A stretch of 64,000 bases of DNA, from assembly GCA_037577475.1 (NCBI GenBank), contig CM075204.1:806001-870000 (forward strand), written 5' to 3'. Made by a program: the position numbers and the translations under genes. Below, piece by piece: positions 1-8,500 of this stretch (the stretch's first letter is position 1; each line of letters begins with the position of its first letter). This DNA is from Chaunax sp. Z400 (lineage: Eukaryota > Chordata > Actinopteri > Lophiiformes > Chaunacidae). The notes beneath the pieces were generated by a model. That model had not been told where the DNA came from and did not search any database. It worked only from the letters and a program-made list of their open reading frames with translations.

Positions 1-1200
1 TCTGCTCACATCAGCATTTGTTTTTCTATTGATCGTTCGCTCGCATCAGCATTTGTATTTCTATTGATCGTTCGCTCGCATCAGCATCTGGATTTCTATG
101 GATCACCTTCTCAGATTAGCGTTTCTTATTTCTATCGATCGCCTTCTCACATTAGCATCTGGATATCTATTGATCACCTGCTCAGATCAGCATTTCAAGT
201 TCTATGGATCACCTGCTCACATCAGCATCTGGATTTCTATGGATCGCCTGCTCACATCAGCATCTGGATTTCTATTGATCGTTCGCTCACATCAGCAGCT
301 GGATTTCTGTGGGTCACCTGCTCACATTAGCATCTGGATTTCTATTGATCATTCACTCACATTAGCATTTTGATTTCTATTGATCGTTCATTCACATCAG
401 CAGTTGTATTTTTATGGATCATATGTCCAGATCAGCATTTCTATTTCTATTGATCGCCTGCTCGTATCAGCATTTGTATTTCTATCGATCGTTCGCTATC
501 ATCAGCATTTGTATTTCTATTGATCGTTCGTTCGCATCATCCTTTGTATTTCTATTGATCGTTCACTCACATCAGCATCTGTATTTTTTATGGATCGCCT
601 GCTAACATCAGCATTTTTATTTCTATAGATTGACTGTTTGCATCAGAAACATCAGGCCTTGATTTCTATTGATCATTCGCCCACATCAACATCTGGATTT
701 CTATGGACCACCTGCTCACATCTGTATTTGGATTCCTATTGATCACCTGCTCACAACAGCATCTACTTTTCTATTGACCGTTCACTCACATCAGCATCTG
801 TATTATTTAACGATCACCTGCTAACATCAGCATTTTTATTTCTATAGATTGACTGTTTGCATCAGAAACATCAGGCCTTGATTTCTATTGATCCTTCGCT
901 CACCTGAGCATCTTGATTTCTATGGATTGCCTGCTCAGATCAACATTTGTATTTCTATTAATCGCCTGCTCAGATCAGCGTTTGAATTTTTGTTGATCAC
1001 CTAATCACATCAGCATCTGAATTTCTATTGATCGCCTGCACAGATCAGCATTTGTATTTCTATTAATCGCCTGCTCAAATCAGCACCTGGATTTCTATGG
1101 ATCACCTGCTCACATTAGCATCTGGATTTCTTTGGATTGCATCCTCCAATCAGCATTTGGATTTGTGTGGATTGCCTTTTCGCATCAGCATTTGTATTTC
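1..1200 (+). repeat. 35-bp satellite array, forward orientation
   Basis: Tandem monomers of 35 bp run through this segment. For example, CAGCATTTG recurs at 12 and 47, exactly 35 bp apart. Each monomer has a CAGCATYTG start, a TTTCTATTGATC or TTTCTATGGATC core and a CTCACATCAG end, and carries at least one GATC. Variants include a 43-bp form with CAGAAACATCAGGCCTTGATT (about 640 and 865). The left part closely matches 46538-47500 and 49523-50500, so it is a truncated third copy of that duplicated block. The last three monomers before 1201 are unusual (TGCATCCTCCAATCAG, TTGTGTGGATTGCC) and are shared by all eight embedded units. No gene is visible. Confidence 0.95.
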
Positions 1201-1376
1201 AAAAAAATTAAGCTAAGGCACTGTGTGAATAGTCAAAATTTCTCCTCAGATTGCTGAAAATAATTTAACTTCAGCCACAGTTATAGTGTAGAAAAGGCCT
1301 CAAAGATAATCTTGTTGTTAAATAGCGCTTTTCTATTTTATTAGCTGTTTAATGACCCATTCAGTGCTGTATTCCT

Positions 1377-1381
1377 ATTGG
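1377..1381 (-). promoter_or_regulatory. Inverted CCAAT box (ATTGG) in unit 1
   Basis: The sequence CCTATTGGTTGCGCC contains ATTGG, the reverse of CCAAT, in the context expected for NF-Y. It is kept in most copies. In unit 5 (24981-24985) it reads ATTAG and is lost. It lies over 500 bp upstream of the TATA box, so it may belong to a separate or opposite-strand start, or be chance. Confidence 0.4.
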
Positions 1382-1653
1382 TTGCGCCGTCCCATCTGTG
1401 CACTGAGTCTGTTAACATACAGTGCAGTGTTGAACTCTTTCAGATGTGTTCAGCAGCTCGTCACGTATTTGAGTTAAAGTATTAGTTAAACACGGTTGTT
1501 GCAAGTGGACTGAGCGTGAATGCCAATATAAGTGTCTAATTTACTGTTGTGTTTGCTATTTGTTATGTATTTTAATAGTTTCGGTTGTTTAAAGGTAAAG
1601 GATAATTGTTGCTGTCGCTGTTAATTGAGCTTCGAAACTCCGTGAACGAACAT

Positions 1654-1705
1654 ACCGGAAGTGTGTTTTAACAATAAAAGCACTGTGAATAGATAGCCGG
1701 AAGTT
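1654..1705 (+). promoter_or_regulatory. Pair of ETS-type sites in unit 1
   Basis: ACCGGAAGTG at 1654-1663 and GCCGGAAGTT at 1696-1705 both carry the CCGGAAGT core bound by ETS factors such as GABPA. They are 42 bp apart in the same orientation and recur in the other copies. An AATAAA word (1673-1678) lies between them. Binding is inferred from the motif only. Confidence 0.45.
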
Positions 1706-1841
1706 ATGTGATGTTAGCGTTAGCCTAGCTTAACAGCGATGAATGAACTATCGGGGCTGCCGATTGACTCAAGGTGAGGGAGATTGAAGTCTCAGCGGCA
1801 CAAAAACACAAGGGATGGAAACTAAGTAAGCATTCTGTACC

Positions 1842-1856
1842 TAGCAACGGTTGCTA
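1842..1856. promoter_or_regulatory. 15-bp palindrome TAGCAAC-G-GTTGCTA
   Basis: Seven-base arms TAGCAAC and GTTGCTA are exact reverse complements around one central G. AGCAAC and GTTGCT resemble RFX X-box half-sites, but they are in the outward order rather than the usual inward one. The palindrome is present in all eight units, including unit 4, which has lost the CRE and TATA box just downstream. It may be a protein site or a small hairpin. Confidence 0.4.
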
Positions 1857-1883
1857 TGCTGCAGTTGCTCCTTGGCGTGTTCA

Positions 1884-1948
1884 TGACGTGGCGTGACGTC
1901 ATACGCACCCTTTCATACATTGTACTTTGATTTAGAAGGCATATAAAA
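1884..1948 (+). promoter_or_regulatory. Candidate CRE-TATA core promoter, unit 1
   Basis: TGACGTG at 1884-1890 is a half CRE. TGACGTCA at 1894-1901 is a perfect palindromic CRE, the site bound by CREB, CREM and ATF factors. TATAAAA at 1942-1948 follows 40 bp later, which would place a start near 1970-1980. This order and spacing fit a classical polymerase II promoter. Transcription would proceed rightward into the 35-bp satellite. There is no expression evidence in the sequence itself. Confidence 0.55.
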
Positions 1949-2051
1949 CTCAACTGTCAGTACATATATGAACAAATCAGCAGATTCGTTCCCAAAGCAG
2001 AAGTTTTTTTTCTGTCCCAGGCAAAGAGACACATCACAACAGACTTAAACT

Positions 2052-2083
2052 ATGGAGTGATGGCTCGCTACATTTTTTGTTGA
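2052..2083 (+). other. Minimal upstream ORF and truncated short ORF, unit 1
   Basis: ATGGAGTGA (2052-2060) is a two-codon open frame. Its stop overlaps the next start as TGATG, giving ATGGCTCGC from 2060. That second ATG has G at -3 and G at +4, a strong vertebrate initiation context. Here the frame reads MARY, runs into satellite and stops after seven codons (TGA at 2081-2083). Units 2 and 3 keep a longer downstream version. Confidence 0.35.
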
Positions 2084-2287
2084 TCACCTAATCACATCAG
2101 CATCTGAATGTCTATTAATCGCCTGCTCAGATCAGCATTTGTATTTCTATTAATCGCCTGCTCAAATCAGCACCTGGATTTCTATGGATCACCTGCTCAC
2201 ATTAGCATCTGGATTTCTGTGGATTGCATCCTCCAATCAGCATTTGGATTTGTGTGGATTGCCTTTTCGCATCAGCATTTGTATTTC
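2073..2287 (+). repeat. Short 35-bp satellite spacer between units 1 and 2
   Basis: About six forward monomers (215 bp) fill the gap. The spacer begins TTTTTTGTTGATCACC and ends with the diverged CATCCTCCAATCAG and TTTTCGCATCAG monomers. The same spacer, 215 or 216 bp long, separates units 5-6, 6-7 and 7-8, so unit plus spacer forms a higher-order repeat of about 1087 bp. Confidence 0.93.
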
Positions 2288-3159
2288 AAAAAAATTAAGC
2301 TAAGGCACTGTGTGAATAGTCAAAATTTCTCCTCAGATTGCTAAAAATAATTTAACTTCAGCCACAGTTATAGTGTAGAAAAGGCCTCAAAGATAATCTT
2401 GTTGTTAAATAGCACTTTTCTATTTTATTAGCTGTTTAATTACCCATTCAGTGCTGTATTCCTATTGGTTGCGCCGTCCCATCTGTGCACTGAGTCTGTT
2501 AACATACAGTGCAGTGTTGAACTCTTTCAGATGTGTTCAGCAGCTCGTCACGTATTTGAGTTAAAGTATTAGTTAAACACGGTTGTTGCAAGTGGACTGA
2601 GCGTGAATGCCAATATAAGTGTCTAATTTACTGTTGTGTTTGCTATTTGTTATGTATTTTAATAGTTTCGGTTGTTTAAAGGTAAAGGATAATTGTTGCT
2701 GTCGCTGTTAATTGAGCTTCGAAACTCCGTGAACGAACATACCGGAAGTGTGTTTTAACAATAAAAGCACTGTGAATAGATAGCCGGAAGTTATGTGATG
2801 TTAGCGTTAGCCTAGCTTAACAGCGATGAATGAACTATCGGGGCTGCCGATTGACTCAAGGTGAGGGAGATTGAAGTCTCAGCGGCACAAAAACACAAGG
2901 GATGGAAACTAAGTAAGCATTCTGTACCTAGCAACGGTTGCTATGCTGCAGTTGCTCCTTGGCGTGTTCATGACGTGGCGTGACGTCATACGCACCCTTT
3001 CATACATTGTACTTTGATTTAGAAGGCATATAAAACTCAACTGTCAGTACATATATGAACAAATCAGCAGATTCGTTCCCAAAGCAGAAGTTTTTTTTCT
3101 GTCCCAGGCAAAGAGACACATCACAACAGACTTAAACTATGGAGTGATGGCTCGCTACA
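2288..3159 (+). repeat. 872-bp embedded unit, copy 2
   Basis: It starts 1087 bp after copy 1, has the same length and is almost identical in sequence. It is the only copy whose right edge continues directly, without satellite, into the 139-bp extension at 3160-3298. It is therefore the best candidate for the ancestral arrangement. One visible difference from copy 1 is AATTACCCATT in place of AATGACCCATT near 2440. Confidence 0.92.
2971..3035 (+). promoter_or_regulatory. Candidate CRE-TATA core promoter, unit 2
   Basis: The full CRE TGACGTCA is at 2981-2988 and TATAAAA at 3029-3035, with the half CRE TGACGTG just upstream. This copy leads into the uninterrupted leader, short ORF and extension, so it is the most complete promoter-plus-transcript candidate in the window. 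Confidence 0.55.
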
Positions 3160-3233
3160 GAAGTTGTAACAAGGGCACCAGTGTCCAGGACACAGTGGGT
3201 ACTAACGTAGTATACTGTGTGTGTGTATGCTAG
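3147..3233 (+). other. 28-codon short ORF beginning MARYRS
   Basis: The ATG at 3147 has G at -3 and G at +4 and overlaps the stop of a two-codon upstream ORF (ATGGAGTGA, 3139-3147). The frame reads MARYRSCNKGTSVQ, then a short tail rich in V and C that is partly encoded by a GT run, and ends at TAG 3231-3233. MARYR is also the start of tetrapod protamine 1, and protamine promoters are known for CRE plus TATA. However, only five or six residues agree and no arginine-rich body follows. It may be a remnant first exon, a chance frame, or a short peptide of unknown role. I do not assign a function. Confidence 0.2.
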
Positions 3234-3298
3234 CTTAGAGTCACAACAACACAGTTTTCTGCTGCTTTTCTGTGTATTGCTTGCTCGCTAGCTGCAGC
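3160..3298 (+). repeat. 139-bp non-satellite extension of unit 2
   Basis: This block runs from GAAGTTGTAACAAGG to GCTAGCTGCAGC. It contains a short GT run (3215-3226) and the perfect branch-point word TACTAAC (3200-3206). It ends with a T-rich tract before CTGCAG. The last 30 or so bases (TTTCTGTGTATTGCTTGCTC onward) resemble a degenerate 35-bp monomer, so the block grades into satellite. The same 139 bp occurs at 4694-4832 and nowhere else here. Confidence 0.85.
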
Positions 3299-3714
3299 AA
3301 ATGTATTTCAATGGATCGCTCACTCTCTACTTTTATGGATCTCTCGCAACAGCATTTGTATTTCTATGGATTGTTCGCTCACATCATTATTTGGATTTCT
3401 ATTGATCGCCTGCTCACATCATCATTTGTATTTCTTTGGAACTTCTGCTCAGATAAGCATTTGTGTTTCTATGGATTGTTCGCTCACATCAGCATCTTGA
3501 TTTCTATTGATCGTTTGCTCACATCAGCATCTTGATTTCTATTGATCGTTCGCTCACATCAGCATTTGTATTTCTATGGATCACATTTTCAGATCAGCAT
3601 TTGTATTTCTATGGATCACCTGCTCACATTAGCATCTGGATTTCTGTGGATTGCATCCTCCGATCAGCATTTGGATTTGTGTGGATTGCCTTTTCGCATC
3701 AGCATTTGTATTTC
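3299..3714 (+). repeat. 35-bp satellite with degenerate left-edge monomers
   Basis: The first monomers after the extension are irregular: CAAATGTATTTCAATGGATC, then TTTTATGGATCTCTCGCAACAG. They become regular from about 3350. The right end has the diverged monomers that always precede a unit. No gene is visible. Confidence 0.92.
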
Positions 3715-4586
3715 AAAAAAATTAAGCTAAGGCACTGTGTGAATAGTCAAAATTTCTCCTCAGATTGCTGAAAATAATTTAACTTCAGCCACAGTTATAG
3801 TGTAGAAAAGGCCTCAAAGATAATCTTGTTGTTAAATAGCGCCTTTCTATTTTATTAGCTGTTTAATGACCCATTCAGTGCTGTATTCCTATTGGTTGCG
3901 CCGTCCCATCTGTGCACTGAGTCTGTTAACATACAGTGCAGTGTTGAACTCTTTCAGATGTGTTCAGCAGCTCGTCACGTATTTGAGTTAAAATATTAGT
4001 TAAACATGGTTGTTGCAAGTGGACTGAGCGTGAATGCCAATATAAGTGTCTCATTTACCGTTGTGTTTGCTATTTGTTATGTATTTTAATAGTTTCGGTT
4101 GTTTAAAGGTAAAGGATAATTGTTGCTGTCGCTGTTAATTGAGCTTCGAAACTCCGTGAACGAACATACCGGAAGTGTTTTTTAACAATAAAAGCACTGT
4201 GAATGGATAACCGGAAGTTATGTGATGTTAGCGTTAGCCTAGCTTAACAGCGATAAATGAACTATCGGGGCTGCCGATTGACTCAAGGTGAGGGAGATTG
4301 AAGTCTCAGCGGCACAAAAACACAAGGGATGGAAACTAAGTAAGCATTCTGTACCTAGCAACGGTTGCTATGCTGCAGTTGCTCCTTGGCGTGTTCATGA
4401 CGTGGCGTGACGTCATACGCACCCTTTCATACATTGTACTTTGATTTAGAAGGCATATAAAACTCAACTGTCAGTACATATATGAACAAATCAGCAGATT
4501 CGTTCCCAAAGCAGAAGTTTTTTTTCTGTCCCAGGCAAAGAGACACATCACAACAGACTTAAACTATGGAGTGATGGCTCGCTACA
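3715..4586 (+). repeat. 872-bp embedded unit, copy 3
   Basis: Full length and near-identical to copies 1 and 2, with a few private changes such as GCGCCTTTCT for GCGCTTTTCT and ATAAATG for ATGAATG near the ETS region. It is followed by a small satellite insertion and then by the extension. Confidence 0.92.
4398..4462 (+). promoter_or_regulatory. Candidate CRE-TATA core promoter, unit 3
   Basis: TGACGTCA is at 4408-4415 and TATAAAA at 4456-4462. A transcript from here would pass the short satellite insertion and the extension, and then cross the orientation switch at about 4983 into inverted satellite, so it could fold back on itself. Confidence 0.55.
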
Positions 4587-4675
4587 TTTTTTGTTGATCA
4601 CCTAATCACATCAGCATCTGAATGTCTATTAATCGCCTGCTCAGATCAGCATTTGTATTTCTATTAATCGCCATC
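4587..4675 (+). repeat. Satellite insertion inside the unit 3 leader
   Basis: About 89 bp of 35-bp satellite lies between two copies of the 18-bp word GAGTGATGGCTCGCTACA (4569-4586 and 4676-4693). Compared with unit 2, satellite has been placed into the leader with duplication of these 18 bp. The left junction is the same TACA/TTTTTT junction seen at units 1 and 4-8. Confidence 0.85.
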
Positions 4676-4832
4676 GAGTGATGGCTCGCTACAGAAGTTG
4701 TAACAAGGGCACCAGTGTCCAGGACACAGTGGGTACTAACGTAGTATACTGTGTGTGTGTATGCTAGCTTAGAGTCACAACAACACAGTTTTCTGCTGCT
4801 TTTCTGTGTATTGCTTGCTCGCTAGCTGCAGC
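4676..4832 (+). repeat. Displaced extension of unit 3
   Basis: GAGTGATGGCTCGCTACA followed by the same 139-bp extension as at 3160-3298. The short ORF starting MARYRS is intact at 4681-4767, but the two-codon upstream ORF is lost because ATGGAGTGA is replaced by ATCGAGTGA. The block then runs into the same degenerate satellite monomers as copy 2. Confidence 0.85.
4681..4767 (+). other. Second copy of the MARYRS short ORF
   Basis: The 28 codons are the same as at 3147-3233, ending at TAG 4765-4767. The strong initiation context is kept. Its leader is interrupted by satellite, so it is cut off from the unit 3 TATA box by about 107 extra bases. No function is assigned. Confidence 0.18.
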
Positions 4833-4983
4833 AAATGTATTTCAATGGATCGCTCACTCTCTACTTTTATGGATCTCTCGCAACAGCATTTGTATTTCTA
4901 TGGATTGTTCGCTCACATCATTATCTGGATTTCTGTTGATCGCCTGCTAACATCATCATTTGTATTTCTTTGGAACTTCTGCT
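4833..4983 (+). repeat. Forward satellite up to the orientation switch
   Basis: Degenerate then regular monomers match 3299-3450. The run stops abruptly after GGAACTTCTGCT at about 4983, where the opposite orientation begins. Confidence 0.9.
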
Positions 4984-5540
4984 AGTCCATGCTGATGTAG
5001 GCGAATGATCAATAGAAACCAAGGCCTGATGTTTCTGATGCAAACAGTCAATCTATAGGAATAAAAATGCTGATGTTAGCAGGCGATCCATAAAAAATAG
5101 AGATGCCGATGTGAGTGAACGATCAATAGAAAAACAAATGCTGATCTGTGCAGGCGATCAATAGAAATTCAGATGCTGATGTGATTAGGTGATCAACAAA
5201 AATTCAAACGCTGATCTGAGCAGGTGATTAATAGAAATACAAATGTTGATCTGAGCAGGCAATCCATAAAAATCCAGATGCCCAGGTGAGCGAACGATCA
5301 ATAAAAATCAAGGCCTGATGTTTCTGATGCAAACAGACAATCTATAGAAATAAAAATGCTGATGTTAGCAGGTGATCCATAAAAAATACGGATGCTGATG
5401 TGAGTGAACGATCAATTGAAATACAAATGATGATGCGAGCGAACGATCAATGGAAATACAAATGCTGATGTATGCGAATGATCAATAGAAATAAAAATGC
5501 TGATGCAGGGGAACAATCAATAGAAATCCAAATGCTAATG
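4984..5540 (-). repeat. 35-bp satellite in reverse orientation
   Basis: The words CTGATGTGAG, GATCAATAGAAA and CAAATGCTGATG are the reverse complement of the normal monomer. The 43-bp variant is also present in reverse (AAGGCCTGATGTTTCTGATG near 5021 and 5311). This is the only sizeable reversed satellite block in the window. It ends at AAATGCTAATG, where it meets the 7-bp array through a shared AATG. Confidence 0.93.
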
Positions 5541-8500
5541 TTGTATGTGTTATGCTTTATGTGTTGTGTTATGTTGTATGTGTTATGTCTTATGTTGTAT
5601 ATGTTATGTCTTATGTTGTATGTGTCATGTTGTATGTGTTATTTGTTATGTTGTTTGTGTTGTCTTATGTGTTATATGTGTTATGTCTTATGTTGTTTTT
5701 GTTATGTGTTATGTCTTATGTTGTATGTGTTATGTTTTATGTGTTATGTGTTATGTCGTATGTGTTAATTCTTATGTTGTGTTATGTTTTATGTTGAATG
5801 TGTTATGTCTTATGTGTTGTGTTATGTGTTATGTTGTACGTGTTATGTTTTTTGTTTTATATTTGTGTTATATCTTGTGTTATGTTTTATGTGTTATGTG
5901 TTATGTCTTATGTGTTATGTTGAATGTGTTAACTCTTATGTTGTATGTGTTATGTCTTATGTTGTATGTGTTATATCTTATATGTTATGTTTTATGTGTT
6001 ATGTGTTATGTTGTATGTGTTAATTCTTATGTGTTAATTCTTATGTTGTATGTGTTATGTCTTATGTGTTATGTTTTATGTGTTGTGTTGTATGTGTTAT
6101 GTCTTATGTTGTATGTGTTATGACTTATGTTGTATGTGTTATGTCTTATGTTGTATGTGATATGTTGTATGTGTTATTTGTTATGTTGTTTGTGTTATGT
6201 CTTATGTGTTATGTTATTTGTGTTATGTCTTATGTTGTTTTTGTTATGTGTTATGTCTTATGTGTTATGTTATATGTGTTATGTCTTATGTTTTATGTGT
6301 TATGTTGTATGTGCAATGTCTTATGTTTTTTGTTTTATGTTTTATGTGTTATGTGTATAAGTGTTATGTCTTGTGTGTTATGTTGTATGTGTTATGTCTT
6401 ATCTTGTATGTGTTATGTGTTTAGTCGTATGTGTTATGTCTTATGTGTTAATTGTTATGTGTTATGACTTGTGTGTTATGTTTTATGTGTTATGTCTTAT
6501 GTTGTATGTGTTCTGTCTTATGTGTTATGTCGTATGTGTTAATTCTTATGTTGTTTTATGTTGAATGTGTTATGTCTTATGTGTTGTGTTATGTGTTATG
6601 TTGTAAGTGTCATGTTTTTTGTTTTATATTTGTGTTATATCTTGTGTTATGTTTTATGTGTTATGTCTTATGTGTTATGTTGTATGTGTTATGTCTTATG
6701 TTGTATGTGTTATATCTTATATGTTATGTTTTATGTGTTATGTCTTATGTTGTGTGTTCTGTTATGTGTTATGTTGTATGTGTTAATTCTTATGTTGTAT
6801 GTGTTAATTCTTATGTTGTATGTGTTATGTCTTATGTGTTATGTTTTATGTGTTGTGTTGTATGTGCAATGTCTTATGTCTTATGTTTTTTGTTTTATGT
6901 TTTATGTGTTATGTGTATATGTGTTATGTCTTGTGTGTTATGTTGTATGTGTTATGTCTTATCTTGTATGTGTTATGTGTTTAGTCGTATGTGTTATGTC
7001 TTATGTGTTAATTGTTATGTGTTATGACTTGTGTGTTATGTTTTATGTGTTATGTCTTATGTTGTATGTGTTCTGTCTTATGTGTTATGTTGTATGTGTT
7101 AATTCTTATGTTGTATGTGTTACGTTTTATGTTGTATGTGTTATGTTTTATGTGTTATGTTTGTGTTATATCTTATGTGTTATGTGTTATGTTGTATGTG
7201 TTCTGTCTTATGTTGTATGTGTTATGTTGTATTTGTTGTTATGTTGTATGTGTTATTCCTTATGTGTTTTGTTATATGTGTTATGTCTTATGTTGTATGT
7301 GTTATGTTTTATGTTATGTCTTATGTTTATGTGTTATGTTTTATGTGCAATGTCTTATGTCTTATGTTTTTTGTGTTATGTGTTATGTGTTATGTGTTAT
7401 GTTATTTGTGTTATGTCTTATGTTGTTTTTGTTATGTGTTATGTCTTATGTGTTATGTTATATGTGTTATGTCTTATGTTGTGTGTTATGTCTTATGTGT
7501 TATGTTTTATGTGTTATGTGTTATGTCGTATGTGTTAATTCTTATGTTGTATGTGTTATGTTTTTTGTTTTATATTTATGTGTTATATCTTATGTGTTAT
7601 GTCTTATGTGTTATGTGTTATGTTGTATGTGTTATATCTTGTATGTTATGTTGTATGTGTTATGTTGTATGTGCAATGTCTTATGTCTTATGTTCTTTCT
7701 TTTATGTTTTATGTGTTATGTCTTATGTTGTGTGTTCTGTGTTATGTGTTATGTTGTATGTGTTAATTCTTATGTTGTATGTATTAATTCTTATGTTGTA
7801 TGTGTTATGTCTTATGTGTTATGTTTTATGTGTTGTGTTGTATGTGTTATGTCTTATGTTGTATGTGTTATGACTTATGTTGTATGTGTTATGTCTTATG
7901 TTGTATGTGATATGTTGTATGTGTTATTTGTTATGTTGTTTGTGTTATGTCTTATGTGTTATGTTATTTGTGTTATGTCTTATGTTGTTTTTGTTATGTG
8001 TTATGTCTTATGTGTTATGTTATATGTGTTATGTCTTATGTTGTATGTGATATGTTGTATGTCTTATGTGTTATGTTATTTGTGTTATGTCTTATGTTGT
8101 TTTTGTTATGTGTTATGTTTTATGTGTTATGTGTTATGTCGTATGTGTTAATTCTTATGTTGTATGTGTTATGTTTTTTGTTTTATATTTATGTGTTATA
8201 TCTTATGTGTTATGTCTTATGTGTTATGTGTTATGTTGTATGTGTTATATCTTGTATGTTATGTTGTATGTGTTATGTTGTATGTGCAATGTCTTATGTC
8301 TTATGTTGTGTGTTCTGTGTTATGTGTTACGTTGTATGTGTTAATTCTTATGTTGTATGTATTAATTATTATGTTGTATGTGTTATGTCTTATGTCTTAT
8401 GTGTTATGTGTATATGTGTTATATCTTGTATGTTATGTTGTATGTGTTATGTTGTATGTGCAATGTCTTATGTCTTATGTTCTTTCTTTTATGTTTTATG

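Larger units (their letters stand above)
1201..2072 (+). repeat. 872-bp embedded promoter-bearing unit, copy 1
   Basis: A non-satellite block starts with a run of seven A and AATTAAGC and ends at GGCTCGCTACA, where satellite resumes with TTTTTTGTTGATCACC. It is near-identical to seven other blocks in the window. It has no long open frame. It holds an inverted CCAAT box, two ETS-type sites, an AATAAA word, a 15-bp palindrome, a CRE and a TATA box, in that order, so it resembles a vertebrate promoter plus 5' leader rather than a coding region. After the TATA box comes a leader of about 110 bp, then ATGGCTCGCTAC. In this copy the frame closes after seven codons because satellite has replaced the downstream sequence. 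A solo LTR was considered but no target-site duplication or internal retroelement sequence is seen. The repeat and its boundaries are certain; the promoter role is inferred. Confidence 0.9.

Noticed and set aside
1..1200. CENP-B box in the 35-bp monomer, implying centromeric satellite
   Set aside because: GTTCGCTCACATCAG shares only TTCG with the CENP-B box and lacks the required A and CGGG positions. A centromeric role cannot be judged from sequence alone.
1628..1643. Polymerase III B-box-like TTCGAAACTCC, suggesting a tRNA-derived SINE
   Set aside because: Several mismatches to GGTTCGANNCC and no A box at the right distance.
1673..1678. Polyadenylation signal AATAAA
   Set aside because: Present in every unit, but with no transcript expected to end there and no clear GU-rich element nearby. 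A single hexamer is weak evidence.
1201..2072. Solo LTR of a retrotransposon
   Set aside because: It has TATA and AATAAA words, but AATAAA lies upstream of the TATA box, the ends are not a clear TG...CA pair, no target-site duplication is seen, and all copies share the same flanking monomers.
3147..3233. Annotating the MARYRS frame as a protamine gene
   Set aside because: Only five or six residues agree and there is no arginine-rich body. Kept as a short ORF with no assigned function.
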